This document shows, piece by piece, positions 7,699-16,009 of a stretch of DNA of 23,994 nucleotides. The DNA comes from JAQUGA01 sp964521105 (GTDB lineage: Bacteria > Bacteroidota > Bacteroidia > Bacteroidales > WCHB1-69), in contig CAZFPO010000035.1 of the NCBI GenBank assembly GCA_964521105.1, positions 1-23,994 on the forward strand, written 5' to 3'. The notes under the pieces were generated by a model. The model was given only the letters and a program-made list of their open reading frames with translations, made no database searches and was not told the DNA's origin. Positions within the stretch are counted from its first letter, which is position 1. Every line of letters begins with the position of its first letter. The translations under genes were made by a program, and so were the position numbers.

Positions 7699-8838
7699 TT
7701 AATATTGTACAATCCAAGGCAACAAATTTTTGTTTTCGTATAAGTCGTCGGCAAAATCACGAGCTAAACGCTCGGTATCAAAGCCAGGCTTATATGCAAC
7801 CCTAATTAATCCTTGTTCATTTTTCTCAATAACCACAGGGTCAAAGCCCTTTTTCTTGAGTTGGGCAACCAATGTTGCTGCATTTTCAATTATTTTAAAT
7901 GAACCTGCAATTACATAGTATTTTCCTGCACCTTTGGGAGCAAACACAATTTTTGACAAATCAACTGGTTTAACGTAATTTACATTATTTCCATTGTTTG
8001 TTTTTACAGGTTTTATCACTTCTGGCTTAATTTCGGGCAAATTTGCCGAGTCAATTTTCTCTTCAACAATAGTATCTACAACTTCTTCAATAACCTTAAC
8101 TTCTTCGGTAATAACCGTATCTTTTTTCTCAACTTTTACTTCCACTTTTGAAATATTACCGTTGAAAATTTCAATTATTTTATCCTTAAAAATAAATCCA
8201 GCAATTCCAATTCCACCAATTAATAAAAGGATAATTAAAATCCAAATCCAAGATTTTTTCTTTTTGGGCGGTTTTTGTTCCTCAACATTATTAGTTTCCA
8301 ATTTTGAAGAAACTAAGGTATCTGAATTATTATCGTGATTGCTTTCAGATATTGAAGGTTCTTTTTCGGGTTCTTGGGGTAATATTTTTTCTTCTTCTTT
8401 AATTTGACCATCAATAGGATTAGCATGAATTTGAAAAGATGGCAAAGCAAAATAATCTTTGTCAAAAATCACATTTTCTTCAGTAAAAATATCATACGAA
8501 TCATCAACATTAAGTTTAATGGTAGCAAAACCATCAATAACAACTTTGCGAAACGATAGTAAATCGGCATTATATTGATTTACAATTTCTTTAATTTTAG
8601 TAATAGCATCGTCAATTTGTAAATTATTTTCGGCAGCAAAAACACGTTCAAATTTTGCCGAAACCACTTTTTCATTGCGAGTAAAAATGATTTTCTTATG
8701 AGGTGGTGTTACTTCTTTTGTAATAGGATGAATGGAAGCGTTAATACTTTCGGTTTTAAAAACTCCAAACCCTGTAATGGTAGCTTCATTATCTTCGATA
8801 ATTAATTTAATAATGCTATCAGAAATTTTCATTATCAT
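7699..8838 (-). CDS. HU-like domain / transmembrane / SPOR domain protein
   Basis: The protein has 379 residues. Residues 1-135 resemble the two tandem HU-like domains (HU-CCDC81 bacterial type) seen in Bacteroidota SPOR proteins. A Pro/Glu/Ser-rich linker and a KKKK patch lead to one transmembrane helix (about 197-217). An acidic Val/Glu-rich linker follows, and then a C-terminal SPOR domain (about 305-379, from GKYYVIAGSF), which binds denuded septal peptidoglycan. The expected topology is HU-like region in the cytoplasm and SPOR domain in the periplasm, suggesting a link between the cell-division wall and a cytoplasmic ligand. That role is inference. The ATG overlaps the kdsB stop (ATGA), and a second ATG two codons later is an alternative start. 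Confidence 0.85.
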   Translation of the reverse strand: MIMKISDSIIKLIIEDNEATITGFGVFKTESINASIHPITKEVTPPHKKIIFTRNEKVVSAKFERVFAAENNLQIDDAITKIKEIVNQYNADLLSFRKVVIDGFATIKLNVDDSYDIFTEENVIFDKDYFALPSFQIHANPIDGQIKEEEKILPQEPEKEPSISESNHDNNSDTLVSSKLETNNVEEQKPPKKKKSWIWILIILLLIGGIGIAGFIFKDKIIEIFNGNISKVEVKVEKKDTVITEEVKVIEEVVDTIVEEKIDSANLPEIKPEVIKPVKTNNGNNVNYVKPVDLSKIVFAPKGAGKYYVIAGSFKIIENAATLVAQLKKKGFDPVVIEKNEQGLIRVAYKPGFDTERLARDFADDLYENKNLLPWIVQY

Positions 8839-9596
8839 ATCCCTTTATTTAATAACTTTTCAATTTTTAAAACATCTTCGGGAACATCGACTGCAAACGA
8901 TTCCGAATTGGTTTCGAGAGCGAGTACTGGTATTCCGTTATCGAGCCACCGGAGCTGCTCCAGCTTTTCGACTGTTTCAAGAAAAGAAGTTTTAAAATAT
9001 GCAATTTGTCTCAAAACGTCAGTTCTATAAGCATATATACCGATATGCTTAAAAAAGGTTGCATTTTTGAGCCATTTTTTTTCATCTGTTAAAGCCACGT
9101 GAGGAATAGTTTGTCGGCTAAAATATAGAGCTTTATCATTTTGGCTTGTAACAACTTTTACAACATTTGGCGAAATTAGTTCATTAAAATTGGTAATTTT
9201 TTTCCTCAACGTAACAATTTGAATCATCGGTTTTGTAAAACTTTTGGCGAGCAAATCAATATCGGCAGGATTAACTAATGGCTCATCGCCTTGTATATTA
9301 ATAACCACATCGAACATTTCATTTGTCAATTTTTCGAATTTATTAACCGCTTCATAGCATCTGTTAGTACCCGATTGGTGTGAAGGAGATGTTAAAATAA
9401 CATGCCCACCAAAACCAGTTACGTGATTGTAAATTCTTTCATCATCTGTAGCCACTAAAACCTTTGATAATTTTTCAGATTTTTGTGCTTGTTTATATAC
9501 CCGTTCAATCATTGAAATACCATTAATTGAGCATAATGGCTTACCAGGGAATCGAGTGGAATCAAATCGTGCAGGAATAATACCTATAACTTTCAT
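8835..9596 (-). CDS. kdsB: 3-deoxy-manno-octulosonate cytidylyltransferase (CMP-Kdo synthetase)
   Basis: KdsB activates Kdo with CTP to give CMP-Kdo, the donor for the inner core of lipopolysaccharide, so the organism is Gram-negative with an LPS-type outer membrane. The 253-residue protein has the family N-terminus VIGIIPARFDSTRFPGKPL (3-21), VLVATDDERIY (46-56), SGTNRCYEA and the metal/nucleotide motif INIQGDEPLV (about 99-108), and ends with a typical VDVPEDVLKIE segment. Length is normal. It lies 11 nt after the deoxynucleoside kinase gene and overlaps the next gene by 4 nt, so translation of the two is probably coupled. Confidence 0.95.
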   Translation of the reverse strand: MKVIGIIPARFDSTRFPGKPLCSINGISMIERVYKQAQKSEKLSKVLVATDDERIYNHVTGFGGHVILTSPSHQSGTNRCYEAVNKFEKLTNEMFDVVINIQGDEPLVNPADIDLLAKSFTKPMIQIVTLRKKITNFNELISPNVVKVVTSQNDKALYFSRQTIPHVALTDEKKWLKNATFFKHIGIYAYRTDVLRQIAYFKTSFLETVEKLEQLRWLDNGIPVLALETNSESFAVDVPEDVLKIEKLLNKGI

Positions 9597-9607
9597 TTTG
9601 TTGTTGT

Positions 9608-10222
9608 TTAAAATAATCCGAATAACTCGGCATTAACTCGTTCAATTACTGAACCTAAATCTTCAGGTTTTTCTTTAAAATTGCAATCATTAACATCGAT
9701 TACGAGTAATTTTCCCACTTTGTAATTAGAAATCCAAGATTCATATCTCTCGTTAAGATGACCAAGATAATCAATTCTAATAGAATTTTCGTAATCTCTT
9801 CCTCTTTTTTGGATTTGGTTTACAAGTGTTGGGATGCTAGCTTTTAAATATATGAGCAAGTCGGGTGGTTGAATAAATGAACTCATTAATTCAAACAAAG
9901 ATTGATAATTATCAAAATCACGCGATGACATTAAGCCCATTGCATGAAGATTTGGAGCAAAAATATAAGCATCTTCATAGATGGTTCTATCCTGAATAAC
10001 GTTTTTATTTTTTTGACGAATATCAACAATTTGACGGAATCGACTATTTAAAAAATAAATTTGAAGATTAAACGACCATCGTTGCATGTCCTCATAAAAA
10101 CTAACTAAATAAGGATTTGTATCAACGTCTTCGTAATGAGGTTCCCATGAAAAATGCTTTCCAAGTAACTCTGTCAGTGTAGTTTTACCCGACCCAATAT
10201 TTCCTGCTATAGCAATATGCAT
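9608..10222 (-). CDS. Deoxynucleoside kinase (dGK/dAK-type)
   Basis: This 204-residue cytoplasmic enzyme belongs to the deoxyribonucleoside kinase family, which phosphorylates deoxynucleosides to dNMPs in salvage. The P-loop is GNIGSGKTT (7-15). The DRTIYEDAYIFA segment (78-89) carries the family DRS-like/ED motif that contacts substrate, and the LID region has QKRGRDYE (138-145). It is the first gene of the seven-gene operon and is preceded by a well-formed promoter-like element. Specificity (dA/dG versus dC/dT) cannot be settled from motifs alone; similar Bacteroidota proteins are usually annotated as purine deoxynucleoside kinases. Confidence 0.9.
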   Translation of the reverse strand: MHIAIAGNIGSGKTTLTELLGKHFSWEPHYEDVDTNPYLVSFYEDMQRWSFNLQIYFLNSRFRQIVDIRQKNKNVIQDRTIYEDAYIFAPNLHAMGLMSSRDFDNYQSLFELMSSFIQPPDLLIYLKASIPTLVNQIQKRGRDYENSIRIDYLGHLNERYESWISNYKVGKLLVIDVNDCNFKEKPEDLGSVIERVNAELFGLF

Positions 10223-10244
10223 AATGTCTTATTTTTATTTCGTT

Positions 10245-10272
10245 CAAATTTAAAAAAAAAACAATAAAGCAA
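10245..10272 (-). promoter_or_regulatory. Putative promoter of the seven-gene operon
   Basis: On the minus strand TTG (10272-10270) is followed after 17 nt by TAAATTTG (10252-10245), which ends 22 nt before the start codon at 10222. Sequence and spacing fit the Bacteroidota promoter. Confidence 0.5.
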
Positions 10273-10378
10273 CCATTTTTATTTTTATTTTCGTCTCATT
10301 AATAGATAAAAATTATTTTTTTACTAAATCGATAAATGTTTTTTTTCGTTATTATCATTTTTCTACAAAATTTATTTT

Positions 10379-10386
10379 TATTTTTG
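10379..10386 (+). promoter_or_regulatory. Possible -7 element of the subtilisin gene
   Basis: TATTTTTG matches TAnnTTTG and lies 62 nt upstream of the ATG at 10449. The surroundings are very T-rich, so a chance match is more likely here than elsewhere. Confidence 0.3.
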
Positions 10387-10448
10387 TTTTTTACAAATTA
10401 GTTATATTGGGATTAATATTTATAATGTTTCATCAAAATCACTAACAA

Positions 10449-12986
10449 ATGAGAAAATCATTCCTTCTTCAAATCATTAAAAAAAGTATGCTTTTCGTTA
10501 CAATCAATCTGATTGCAATGAACTTTTTATTTTCACAAACAGTACATCAAAATGCAAAAGATGGCTCGCTTATTTTTAAACTTAAAGACAGTTATATTCA
10601 CAATTATATTATTGATGAAAATAATTTTGTTGATTTATCAAGTATGACAAACATAAGCAAGTTGATTGAAAAGTATCAAGTCACAAGTATCACTCGTGAG
10701 TTGACAGCGTTTAACGATCCAAAATGTTTGCGTATTTTCTTTGTTAATTTTTCAGCTATACAACAAGTAGATGAATTTATAACAGATTTATCTAAACTTG
10801 ATTTTGTAGAATATGCCGAATTAGATTACAAACGAAATATTTTATGGGTTCCAAACGACCCTTATTATACCGGAAATTATAAATGGTATTTAACACAAAT
10901 TAAAGCCGAACAAGCTTGGGATATTCAACAAGGCTCATCAAGTGTAAAAGTTGCGGTTGTTGACAATGCGGTGTGGGGTGCTCACCCTGATTTGAATATC
11001 AGTGCTACAAACCAATGTAATGCTACTACTAATCCCGTTCAAGTTGGAGCTGGAAAATCTGCACCTCCTTCATCTGTAAGTCAATCACCCAATTGTACCG
11101 AAGCTCAATTAACTACAATTAATGGGTGTTTAGCTTACGAGTGGTCACATGGAACACATTGTACGGGATTAGTTGGAGCAACTAATAATAATAGCATTGG
11201 AATTTCTTCGATTGCAGGTGGCGTTACTTTAATAGGTATCAGATGTGCTAGTGACTCTGGTCCAAACGATATGTATTCTACTTCTATTACAAGAGGAATT
11301 AATTGGGCAGCTCAACAAGGAGCTAATGTCATTAGCATGTCAATAGGTGGTGAAACAAGTTCTACTAGTGAGCAAACTCAAATGACAACACTTTTCAATC
11401 AAGGAATCTGTTTGGTTGCTGCTGCAGGAAATGATGGCGCAGGTGCTAATGCTATTAATTATCCAGCAGGATATACAAATGTATTAAGCGTAGCTTCAAC
11501 CGATAACAATAAAAAACTTTCAAGCTTTTCTGAATATGGGTCGTGGGTTAAAATTGCCGCACCGGGTGGATATTACAATTCAAGTACTTCATATATTAAC
11601 ATGACCAGTACAACCTATTGCACTTCACAATATTACCGCATTGTAGGGGTTACTGCAATAACTGGAAATTACGATGGAATGCAAGGAACTTCGATGGCCT
11701 GTCCGGTGGCAGCTGGATGTTGTGCATTATTAAAATCGAAAAATTCAAGTGCTACTCCAACCCAAATATTTAACTGTTTAACTTCAACCTCTCAAGCTCT
11801 TGCTAGTGGTTCTCATACTATAGCATCAGGAGTTGGAATTATTGACATGCAAGCAGCATTAAATTGTATTGGTGGTAGTTCTACTACCCCTAACGCACAA
11901 TTTTCGGGAACTCCAACTTCGGGGAATACTCCATTATCAGTACAATTTACCGATCAGTCCACCGCAGGTACCGGTGCAACTATTACAAACCGTTCATGGA
12001 CATTTACTGGTGGTAACCCTGCCTCATCAACAGCTCAAAACCCTTCTGTTACATACAGCGTTCCCGGAACTTATACTGTTTCTTTAACCGTAACCAATTC
12101 TTTAAGCCTTTCCGATAACGAAACCAAAACAGCTTATATAACGGTTACTCAACCGGGTTCAAGTTTCACACTTGATTTTGAAGCTAGTTCAAATTTCACC
12201 ACTACATTCACTCCTTGGACAACAGCGGATGTGGACGCTAGCCCAACATACGGTATTCAAGACATAACTTTCACTGGAAGTGGAGAAGCAATGGCATTTA
12301 TGGCATTTAACCCTTCGGCAACAACACCCGCTACAACTGGTGCGGAAACTCATGCCGGTGTTCGTCAAGGAGCTTCATTTGCTGCATCAACACCTCCAAA
12401 CAACGACTGGCTAATTTCTCCTCAAATTCGTCCTTTAAATGCAACATGGAAATTTAGAGTTTGGGTTAGATCTTATACCGAACAATATGGTTTAGAAAAA
12501 TACAAAATAGGCATTTCTACTTCTGGAAACCAACCAGCTAACTTTACTACTTTCTTAACGGGATCTTCTGCCCTAGAAGCTCCACTTACTTGGACTCTTA
12601 AGGAATTTTCATTAGCTAGTTATGTTAATCAAGATGTTTATTTTGGCATTAATTGCGTTTCCAATGATGCATTCATATTCTTTATTGATGATATTTCAAT
12701 TGGTGCAGCTTCGGGAATCGAAAACAACGAATCGGATAACAGTGTTCACGTTTACCCAAATCCTGCTCAAGATGTTGTGTTTATTAATTTTGAAGAATCT
12801 TCAAGACGCAAATCTCAAATAAACATTACCGACATGAGTGGCAAAATTATTATGTCGCAAGAATACAATGAAAATGGAACAGGTGGAGTTGCAATTGACG
12901 CTTCAAATATTCCTGCTGGAATGTATTTAATTCGCTTTGTTTATGATGATAAAACTGTCATTAAAAAGTTGAGTATTGTTCGATAA
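10449..12986 (+). CDS. T9SS-secreted subtilisin-like (S8) protease with PKD and jelly-roll domains
   Basis: The protein has 845 residues. A signal peptide (about 1-30, ending FLFSQ) precedes a propeptide-like region (31-130). The S8 catalytic domain (about 145-475) shows D172 (VAVVDNAV), H234 (EWSHGTHCTG), the oxyanion Asn N328 (AAAGNDG) and the nucleophile S415 (GTSMACPVAAG), so the triad is intact. A PKD domain (about 482-567, SWTFTGG) and a choice-of-anchor-J-like jelly roll (about 573-735, with NDWLISPQI) follow. A type A T9SS sorting domain closes the protein (about 760-845, starting VYPNPAQD and ending IKKLSIVR). It is therefore a surface or extracellular protease exported by the type IX system. 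A terminator follows directly, so the gene is monocistronic. The substrate is unknown. Confidence 0.93.
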   Translation: MRKSFLLQIIKKSMLFVTINLIAMNFLFSQTVHQNAKDGSLIFKLKDSYIHNYIIDENNFVDLSSMTNISKLIEKYQVTSITRELTAFNDPKCLRIFFVNFSAIQQVDEFITDLSKLDFVEYAELDYKRNILWVPNDPYYTGNYKWYLTQIKAEQAWDIQQGSSSVKVAVVDNAVWGAHPDLNISATNQCNATTNPVQVGAGKSAPPSSVSQSPNCTEAQLTTINGCLAYEWSHGTHCTGLVGATNNNSIGISSIAGGVTLIGIRCASDSGPNDMYSTSITRGINWAAQQGANVISMSIGGETSSTSEQTQMTTLFNQGICLVAAAGNDGAGANAINYPAGYTNVLSVASTDNNKKLSSFSEYGSWVKIAAPGGYYNSSTSYINMTSTTYCTSQYYRIVGVTAITGNYDGMQGTSMACPVAAGCCALLKSKNSSATPTQIFNCLTSTSQALASGSHTIASGVGIIDMQAALNCIGGSSTTPNAQFSGTPTSGNTPLSVQFTDQSTAGTGATITNRSWTFTGGNPASSTAQNPSVTYSVPGTYTVSLTVTNSLSLSDNETKTAYITVTQPGSSFTLDFEASSNFTTTFTPWTTADVDASPTYGIQDITFTGSGEAMAFMAFNPSATTPATTGAETHAGVRQGASFAASTPPNNDWLISPQIRPLNATWKFRVWVRSYTEQYGLEKYKIGISTSGNQPANFTTFLTGSSALEAPLTWTLKEFSLASYVNQDVYFGINCVSNDAFIFFIDDISIGAASGIENNESDNSVHVYPNPAQDVVFINFEESSRRKSQINITDMSGKIIMSQEYNENGTGGVAIDASNIPAGMYLIRFVYDDKTVIKKLSIVR

Positions 12987-13010
12987 ATAATTTATTGAAA
13001 ATAATAATAG

Positions 13011-13045
13011 AAGAGGCTGTCCATTTACGACAGCCTCTTTTATTT
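13011..13045 (+). terminator. Rho-independent terminator after the subtilisin gene
   Basis: A perfect 11-bp stem (AAGAGGCTGTC / GACAGCCTCTT) with a 7-nt loop is followed by TTATTTTA. It lies 24 nt after the stop codon. Confidence 0.88.
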
Positions 13046-13078
13046 TATACAAGAATAAACTAGTTGGTTTAGAAAATG

Positions 13079-13086
13079 TATTTTTG
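13079..13086 (+). promoter_or_regulatory. Putative -7 element of tex
   Basis: TATTTTTG matches TAnnTTTG and ends 19 nt before the ATG at 13106. It lies after an in-frame ATG at 13076, so transcription starting here would exclude that upstream codon. This supports the 13106 start. Confidence 0.45.
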
Positions 13087-13105
13087 CAGTTCAAAAATTA
13101 AAATT

Positions 13106-15256
13106 ATGTCCTTATTAACTCCCGATACTTTTATAAAAATTATTTCTTCCGAATTTGGATATCGCATCGAGCAAGTAAAAAACACGCTTGAATTGCTTTC
13201 GTCAGGTGCTACCATTCCTTTTATTTCCAGATATCGAAAAGAAGCCACAGGTCTTTTAGACGAAGTTGATATAGCAAAAATTCGCGACCGTCACAAACAA
13301 CTCTTAGAACTCGAAAATCGACGAGAAACCATTTTGAAAAGTGTTGCCGAACAAGGATTTTTAACAAAAGAATTGGAGGAAAAATTTCATCAAGCTTCTA
13401 CCCTATTTGAACTCGAAGACTTATACTTACCCTATAAACCAAAACGGAAAACAAAAGCATCTGTTGCAAAAGAAAAAGGATTAGAACCATTGGCGAAAAT
13501 GATACTTATGCAACAAGCAATTATAGTAAAGGAAGTTGCCCAAAAATTTATCAATGCATCTAAAGGAGTTGAGGATATCGAATCCGCATTATCTGGAGCA
13601 AGAGATATCATAGCTGAATGGATTTCAGAAAATGAATATTGTCGGAGCAGGATTCGAAATCTATTTTTAAATGAAGGGATTATATCCAGTACTGTAATTA
13701 AAACAAAAAAAGAAGAAGCGGAGAAATATTCAGCATATTTCGACTTTAAAGAACCCATTAGTAAAAGTGCTTCGCATCGAATTTTAGCGATTTTTAGAGC
13801 CGAAAACGAAGGGTTTTTAAGGGTGCACCTAGAACCAGAAGAAGAAAAAGCTCTTGATATATTAAAACGTCAGTTTATAAAAGCCCGAAACGAATCCTCG
13901 AAAGAGGTTGAAAAAGCATTAACCGATTCGTATAAAAGGCTAATTGAACCTTCTATCGAAAACGAAGTTCGACAGATTTATAAGGAAAAAGCCGATAAAA
14001 AAGCCATTCAGGTATTTAGCGAAAATCTACGACAATTACTTCTCTCATCTCCGCTAGGAGAAAAAATTGTATTGGCAATCGACCCGGGTTTCAGAACTGG
14101 CTGTAAAGTAGTAGTTTTAAGCGCACAAGGCAAATTACTTCATAATGAAACCATTTATCCTCATCCACCAAAAAGCGAATACAATACATCAAAAACAAAA
14201 ATTGCTCGATTAGTTTCTACCTATAAAGTGGAAGCAATTGCTATTGGAAACGGAACAGCTGGTAGAGAAACGGAACAATTTATTAAAACTATAGCTTTCG
14301 ATCGAGAGGTAATTGCAGTTGTCGTTAACGAAAATGGTGCATCCGTTTATTCCGCTTCATCAATTGCCCGAGAGGAATTTCCAAATTACGATGTTACCGT
14401 TCGCGGAGCAGTATCAATTGGCAGAAGATTGATGGACCCATTAGCCGAATTAGTAAAAATTGACCCAAAATCAATTGGAGTTGGTCAATATCAGCACGAT
14501 GTAGACCAAAACTTGCTTCAACAAAGTTTAACCGAAACGGTGGAAAGTTGTGTAAATAACGTTGGTGTTGAGTTAAATACTGCAAGTAAAGAGCTTTTAT
14601 CGTATGTTTCGGGAATTGGACCTGCTTTAGCACAAAATATTATTGCTTTTAGAAATGAAAAAGGAGCATTTGTAAATCGAAAATCTTTATTAAAAGTACC
14701 CCGCTTTGGTGAAAAAGCATTTGAACAAGCTGCAGGATTTCTGCGAGTAAGAGAATCTGAAAACCCTCTAGATAAAAGTGCAGTTCATCCCGAAAGCTAT
14801 CCTATTGTGGAACAAATGGCAAAATCGTGTAAATGCTCTATCGAAGATTTAATGAAAGAGGAAACACTAAGAGTTTCAATTCCAATCGAAAAATTTGTAA
14901 CCGATAAAGTGGGTATGCCCACGCTCCGCGACATTTTAAATGAGTTAGCAAAACCGGGGTTAGACCCAAGAGTAAATTTTAAAATGTTTGAATTCGATCC
15001 AACCATAAAAACAATAAACGATGTAAAAGAAGGTATGACTTTAAGAGGCTTAGTAACAAACATTACTGCTTTTGGCGTTTTTGTTGACATTGGAATTCAT
15101 GAAAACGGGTTTATCCACATAAGTCAATTAGCAGATCATTTTGTAAAAGACCCTAGCGAAATAGTAAAACTTAACCAAAAAGTATTAGTTAGAGTTTTAA
15201 ATGTAGATATTGACCGAAAACGTATTGGATTAAGTTGCAAAAAATCAACCACTTAA
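13106..15256 (+). CDS. tex: Tex-family RNA-binding transcription accessory protein
   Basis: From MSLLTPD the protein has 716 residues, close to the usual Tex length. The order of domains is an N-terminal helical Tex domain (including TIPFISRYRKEATGLLDEVD, about 37-56), a YqgF/RNase H-like domain starting LAIDPGFRTGCKVVVL (about 320), helix-hairpin-helix motifs (VSGIGPALAQNI, about 500; LLKVPRFGEKAFEQAAGFLR) and a C-terminal S1 RNA-binding domain (about 642-715, GLVTNITAFGVFVDIG). Tex proteins bind nucleic acid and affect transcription and stress or toxin phenotypes in several bacteria. The frame is open to an ATG at 13076, but a promoter-like element lies between the two starts, and the extra 10 residues (MYFCSSKIKI) are not family-like. 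The gene converges on atpC. Confidence 0.93.
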   Translation: MSLLTPDTFIKIISSEFGYRIEQVKNTLELLSSGATIPFISRYRKEATGLLDEVDIAKIRDRHKQLLELENRRETILKSVAEQGFLTKELEEKFHQASTLFELEDLYLPYKPKRKTKASVAKEKGLEPLAKMILMQQAIIVKEVAQKFINASKGVEDIESALSGARDIIAEWISENEYCRSRIRNLFLNEGIISSTVIKTKKEEAEKYSAYFDFKEPISKSASHRILAIFRAENEGFLRVHLEPEEEKALDILKRQFIKARNESSKEVEKALTDSYKRLIEPSIENEVRQIYKEKADKKAIQVFSENLRQLLLSSPLGEKIVLAIDPGFRTGCKVVVLSAQGKLLHNETIYPHPPKSEYNTSKTKIARLVSTYKVEAIAIGNGTAGRETEQFIKTIAFDREVIAVVVNENGASVYSASSIAREEFPNYDVTVRGAVSIGRRLMDPLAELVKIDPKSIGVGQYQHDVDQNLLQQSLTETVESCVNNVGVELNTASKELLSYVSGIGPALAQNIIAFRNEKGAFVNRKSLLKVPRFGEKAFEQAAGFLRVRESENPLDKSAVHPESYPIVEQMAKSCKCSIEDLMKEETLRVSIPIEKFVTDKVGMPTLRDILNELAKPGLDPRVNFKMFEFDPTIKTINDVKEGMTLRGLVTNITAFGVFVDIGIHENGFIHISQLADHFVKDPSEIVKLNQKVLVRVLNVDIDRKRIGLSCKKSTT

Positions 15257-15275
15257 TATTTTTCGCTGAAACAAG

Positions 15276-15312
15276 AAAAACAAAAGAGCCTGTTTCCCCA
15301 AAGCAGGCTCTT
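15276..15312 (-). terminator. Terminator-like hairpin, copy 1
   Basis: A 9-bp stem (AAGAGCCTG / CAGGCTCTT) is extended by one wobble and two A-T pairs. On the minus strand it is followed by TTTTGTTTTT. On the plus strand (after tex) there is no T-run. It matches copy 2 at 35 of 37 positions in the same orientation. Confidence 0.6.
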
Positions 15313-15397
15313 GACTTCGACAACGCTTCACCCTAATTAAAAAAGCTAAAATGCAATAGCGAAAAACCGGTGAAATTAAATTTACTAATTACAATCA

Positions 15398-15535
15398 CGA
15401 TTTTGTTATAAAATTACGACGCCGTAGGTGTCGAATATTAATAACCCCGCATTTCATGCGGGGTTTGATGCTAAAAAGGATAAATGATTTTGGCGAAAAA
15501 TTTGCTTTGATGTTGCAAATTTTATGACAAAATCG
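15398..15535. repeat. Inverted-repeat-bounded segment with two hairpins (REP/MITE-like)
   Basis: The ends 15398-15415 and 15518-15535 are inverted copies matching at 17 of 18 positions (CGATTTTGTtATAAAATT type). Inside are two adjacent hairpins: CGACGCC-GTA-GGTGTCG (15417-15433, one G-T pair) and AACCCCGCAT-TTC-ATGCGGGGTT (15443-15465), separated by AATATTAAT. No coding frame is present. This looks like a small non-autonomous dispersed element, but I cannot see other copies in this window. Confidence 0.5.
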
Positions 15536-15556
15536 ATACATTCAATATGGATTTTT

Positions 15557-15586
15557 AAAAAACCGATTCACCCATTTCGGTGAATC
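15557..15586 (-). terminator. Terminator-like hairpin on the minus strand
   Basis: The 8-bp stem is GATTCACC / GGTGAATC with a 6-nt loop. On the minus strand it is followed by GGTTTTTTAAAAA. It lies between the two copies of the larger terminator. Confidence 0.45.
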
Positions 15587-15700
15587 AAGCTTTCTATAAA
15601 ATTGATTAATTGATGTTTGCAAAATGACTTAAAAAAAGTGTCGAAGTAAGGAAAAAGAATTGGTTTAAGCTGTAAAAAATACATCCTGTAAATCAGAATA

Positions 15701-15737
15701 AAAAACAAAAGAGCCTGCTTCCCCTAAGCAGGCTCTT
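15701..15737 (-). terminator. Terminator of the atpD-atpC operon (copy 2)
   Basis: A perfect 12-bp stem (AAGAGCCTGCTT / AAGCAGGCTCTT) with a 5-nt loop is followed on the minus strand by TTTTGTTTTTT. It lies 19 nt after the atpC stop codon. Confidence 0.85.
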
Positions 15738-15756
15738 TACCAAAAATAGCTGAACA

Positions 15757-15993
15757 TTAATCAGCTAATATTATTATTTTATTTTTTAAAACCTCAACTA
15801 CACCACCTTTAATTTCAATAAATTCTACTATATCGTTTTGGTTTTTAATTTTTACTTTACCTTTTTTAAGTGCAGCAATGATAGGTGCGTGGTTATTTAA
15901 AATTTCAAATGAACCGTCGATACCTGGCATTTGAACCAAATTTACCGTGCCACTATAAATAGTTTTTTCGGGTGAAATAATTTCGAGTTGCAT
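15757..15993 (-). CDS. atpC: F-type ATP synthase epsilon subunit (short form)
   Basis: The 78-residue protein matches the N-terminal beta-sandwich of F1 epsilon: MQLEIISPEKTIYSG (1-15), VQMPGIDGSFEILNNHAPII (20-39), ALKKGKVKI (41-49) and GGVVEVLKNKIIILAD (63-78). It sits on the central stalk of F1 at the inner membrane and helps couple rotation to catalysis. The C-terminal helical hairpin that restrains ATP hydrolysis in the roughly 135-residue proteobacterial form is absent. Short epsilon subunits are usual in Bacteroidota, so this is not a truncation. It follows atpD by 16 nt and is followed by a strong terminator. Confidence 0.93.
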   Translation of the reverse strand: MQLEIISPEKTIYSGTVNLVQMPGIDGSFEILNNHAPIIAALKKGKVKIKNQNDIVEFIEIKGGVVEVLKNKIIILAD

Positions 15994-16009
15994 ATTTGAA
16001 TCTCCTTAA

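Larger units (their letters stand above)
15257..15756. other. 500-bp gene-free, hairpin-rich intergenic region
   Basis: No plausible coding frame or recognisable tRNA, tmRNA, SRP or RNase P sequence is seen. It lies between the convergent ends of tex and atpC. It contains two near-identical terminators 425 bp apart, an inverted-repeat-bounded segment with two hairpins, one further hairpin with a T-run on the minus strand, and an outer inverted pair ACTTCGACA (15314-15322) / TGTCGAAGT (15639-15647). Some of this may be a structured RNA or a small dispersed element. Confidence 0.7.

Noticed and set aside
13076..13105. Upstream ATG as the tex start
   Set aside because: A TAnnTTTG element lies after it, and the added residues are not family-like, so 13106 is preferred.
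15257..15756. Known housekeeping RNA (tmRNA, SRP RNA, RNase P RNA) in the tex-atpC gap
   Set aside because: I could not find the conserved core sequences of any of these on either strand.
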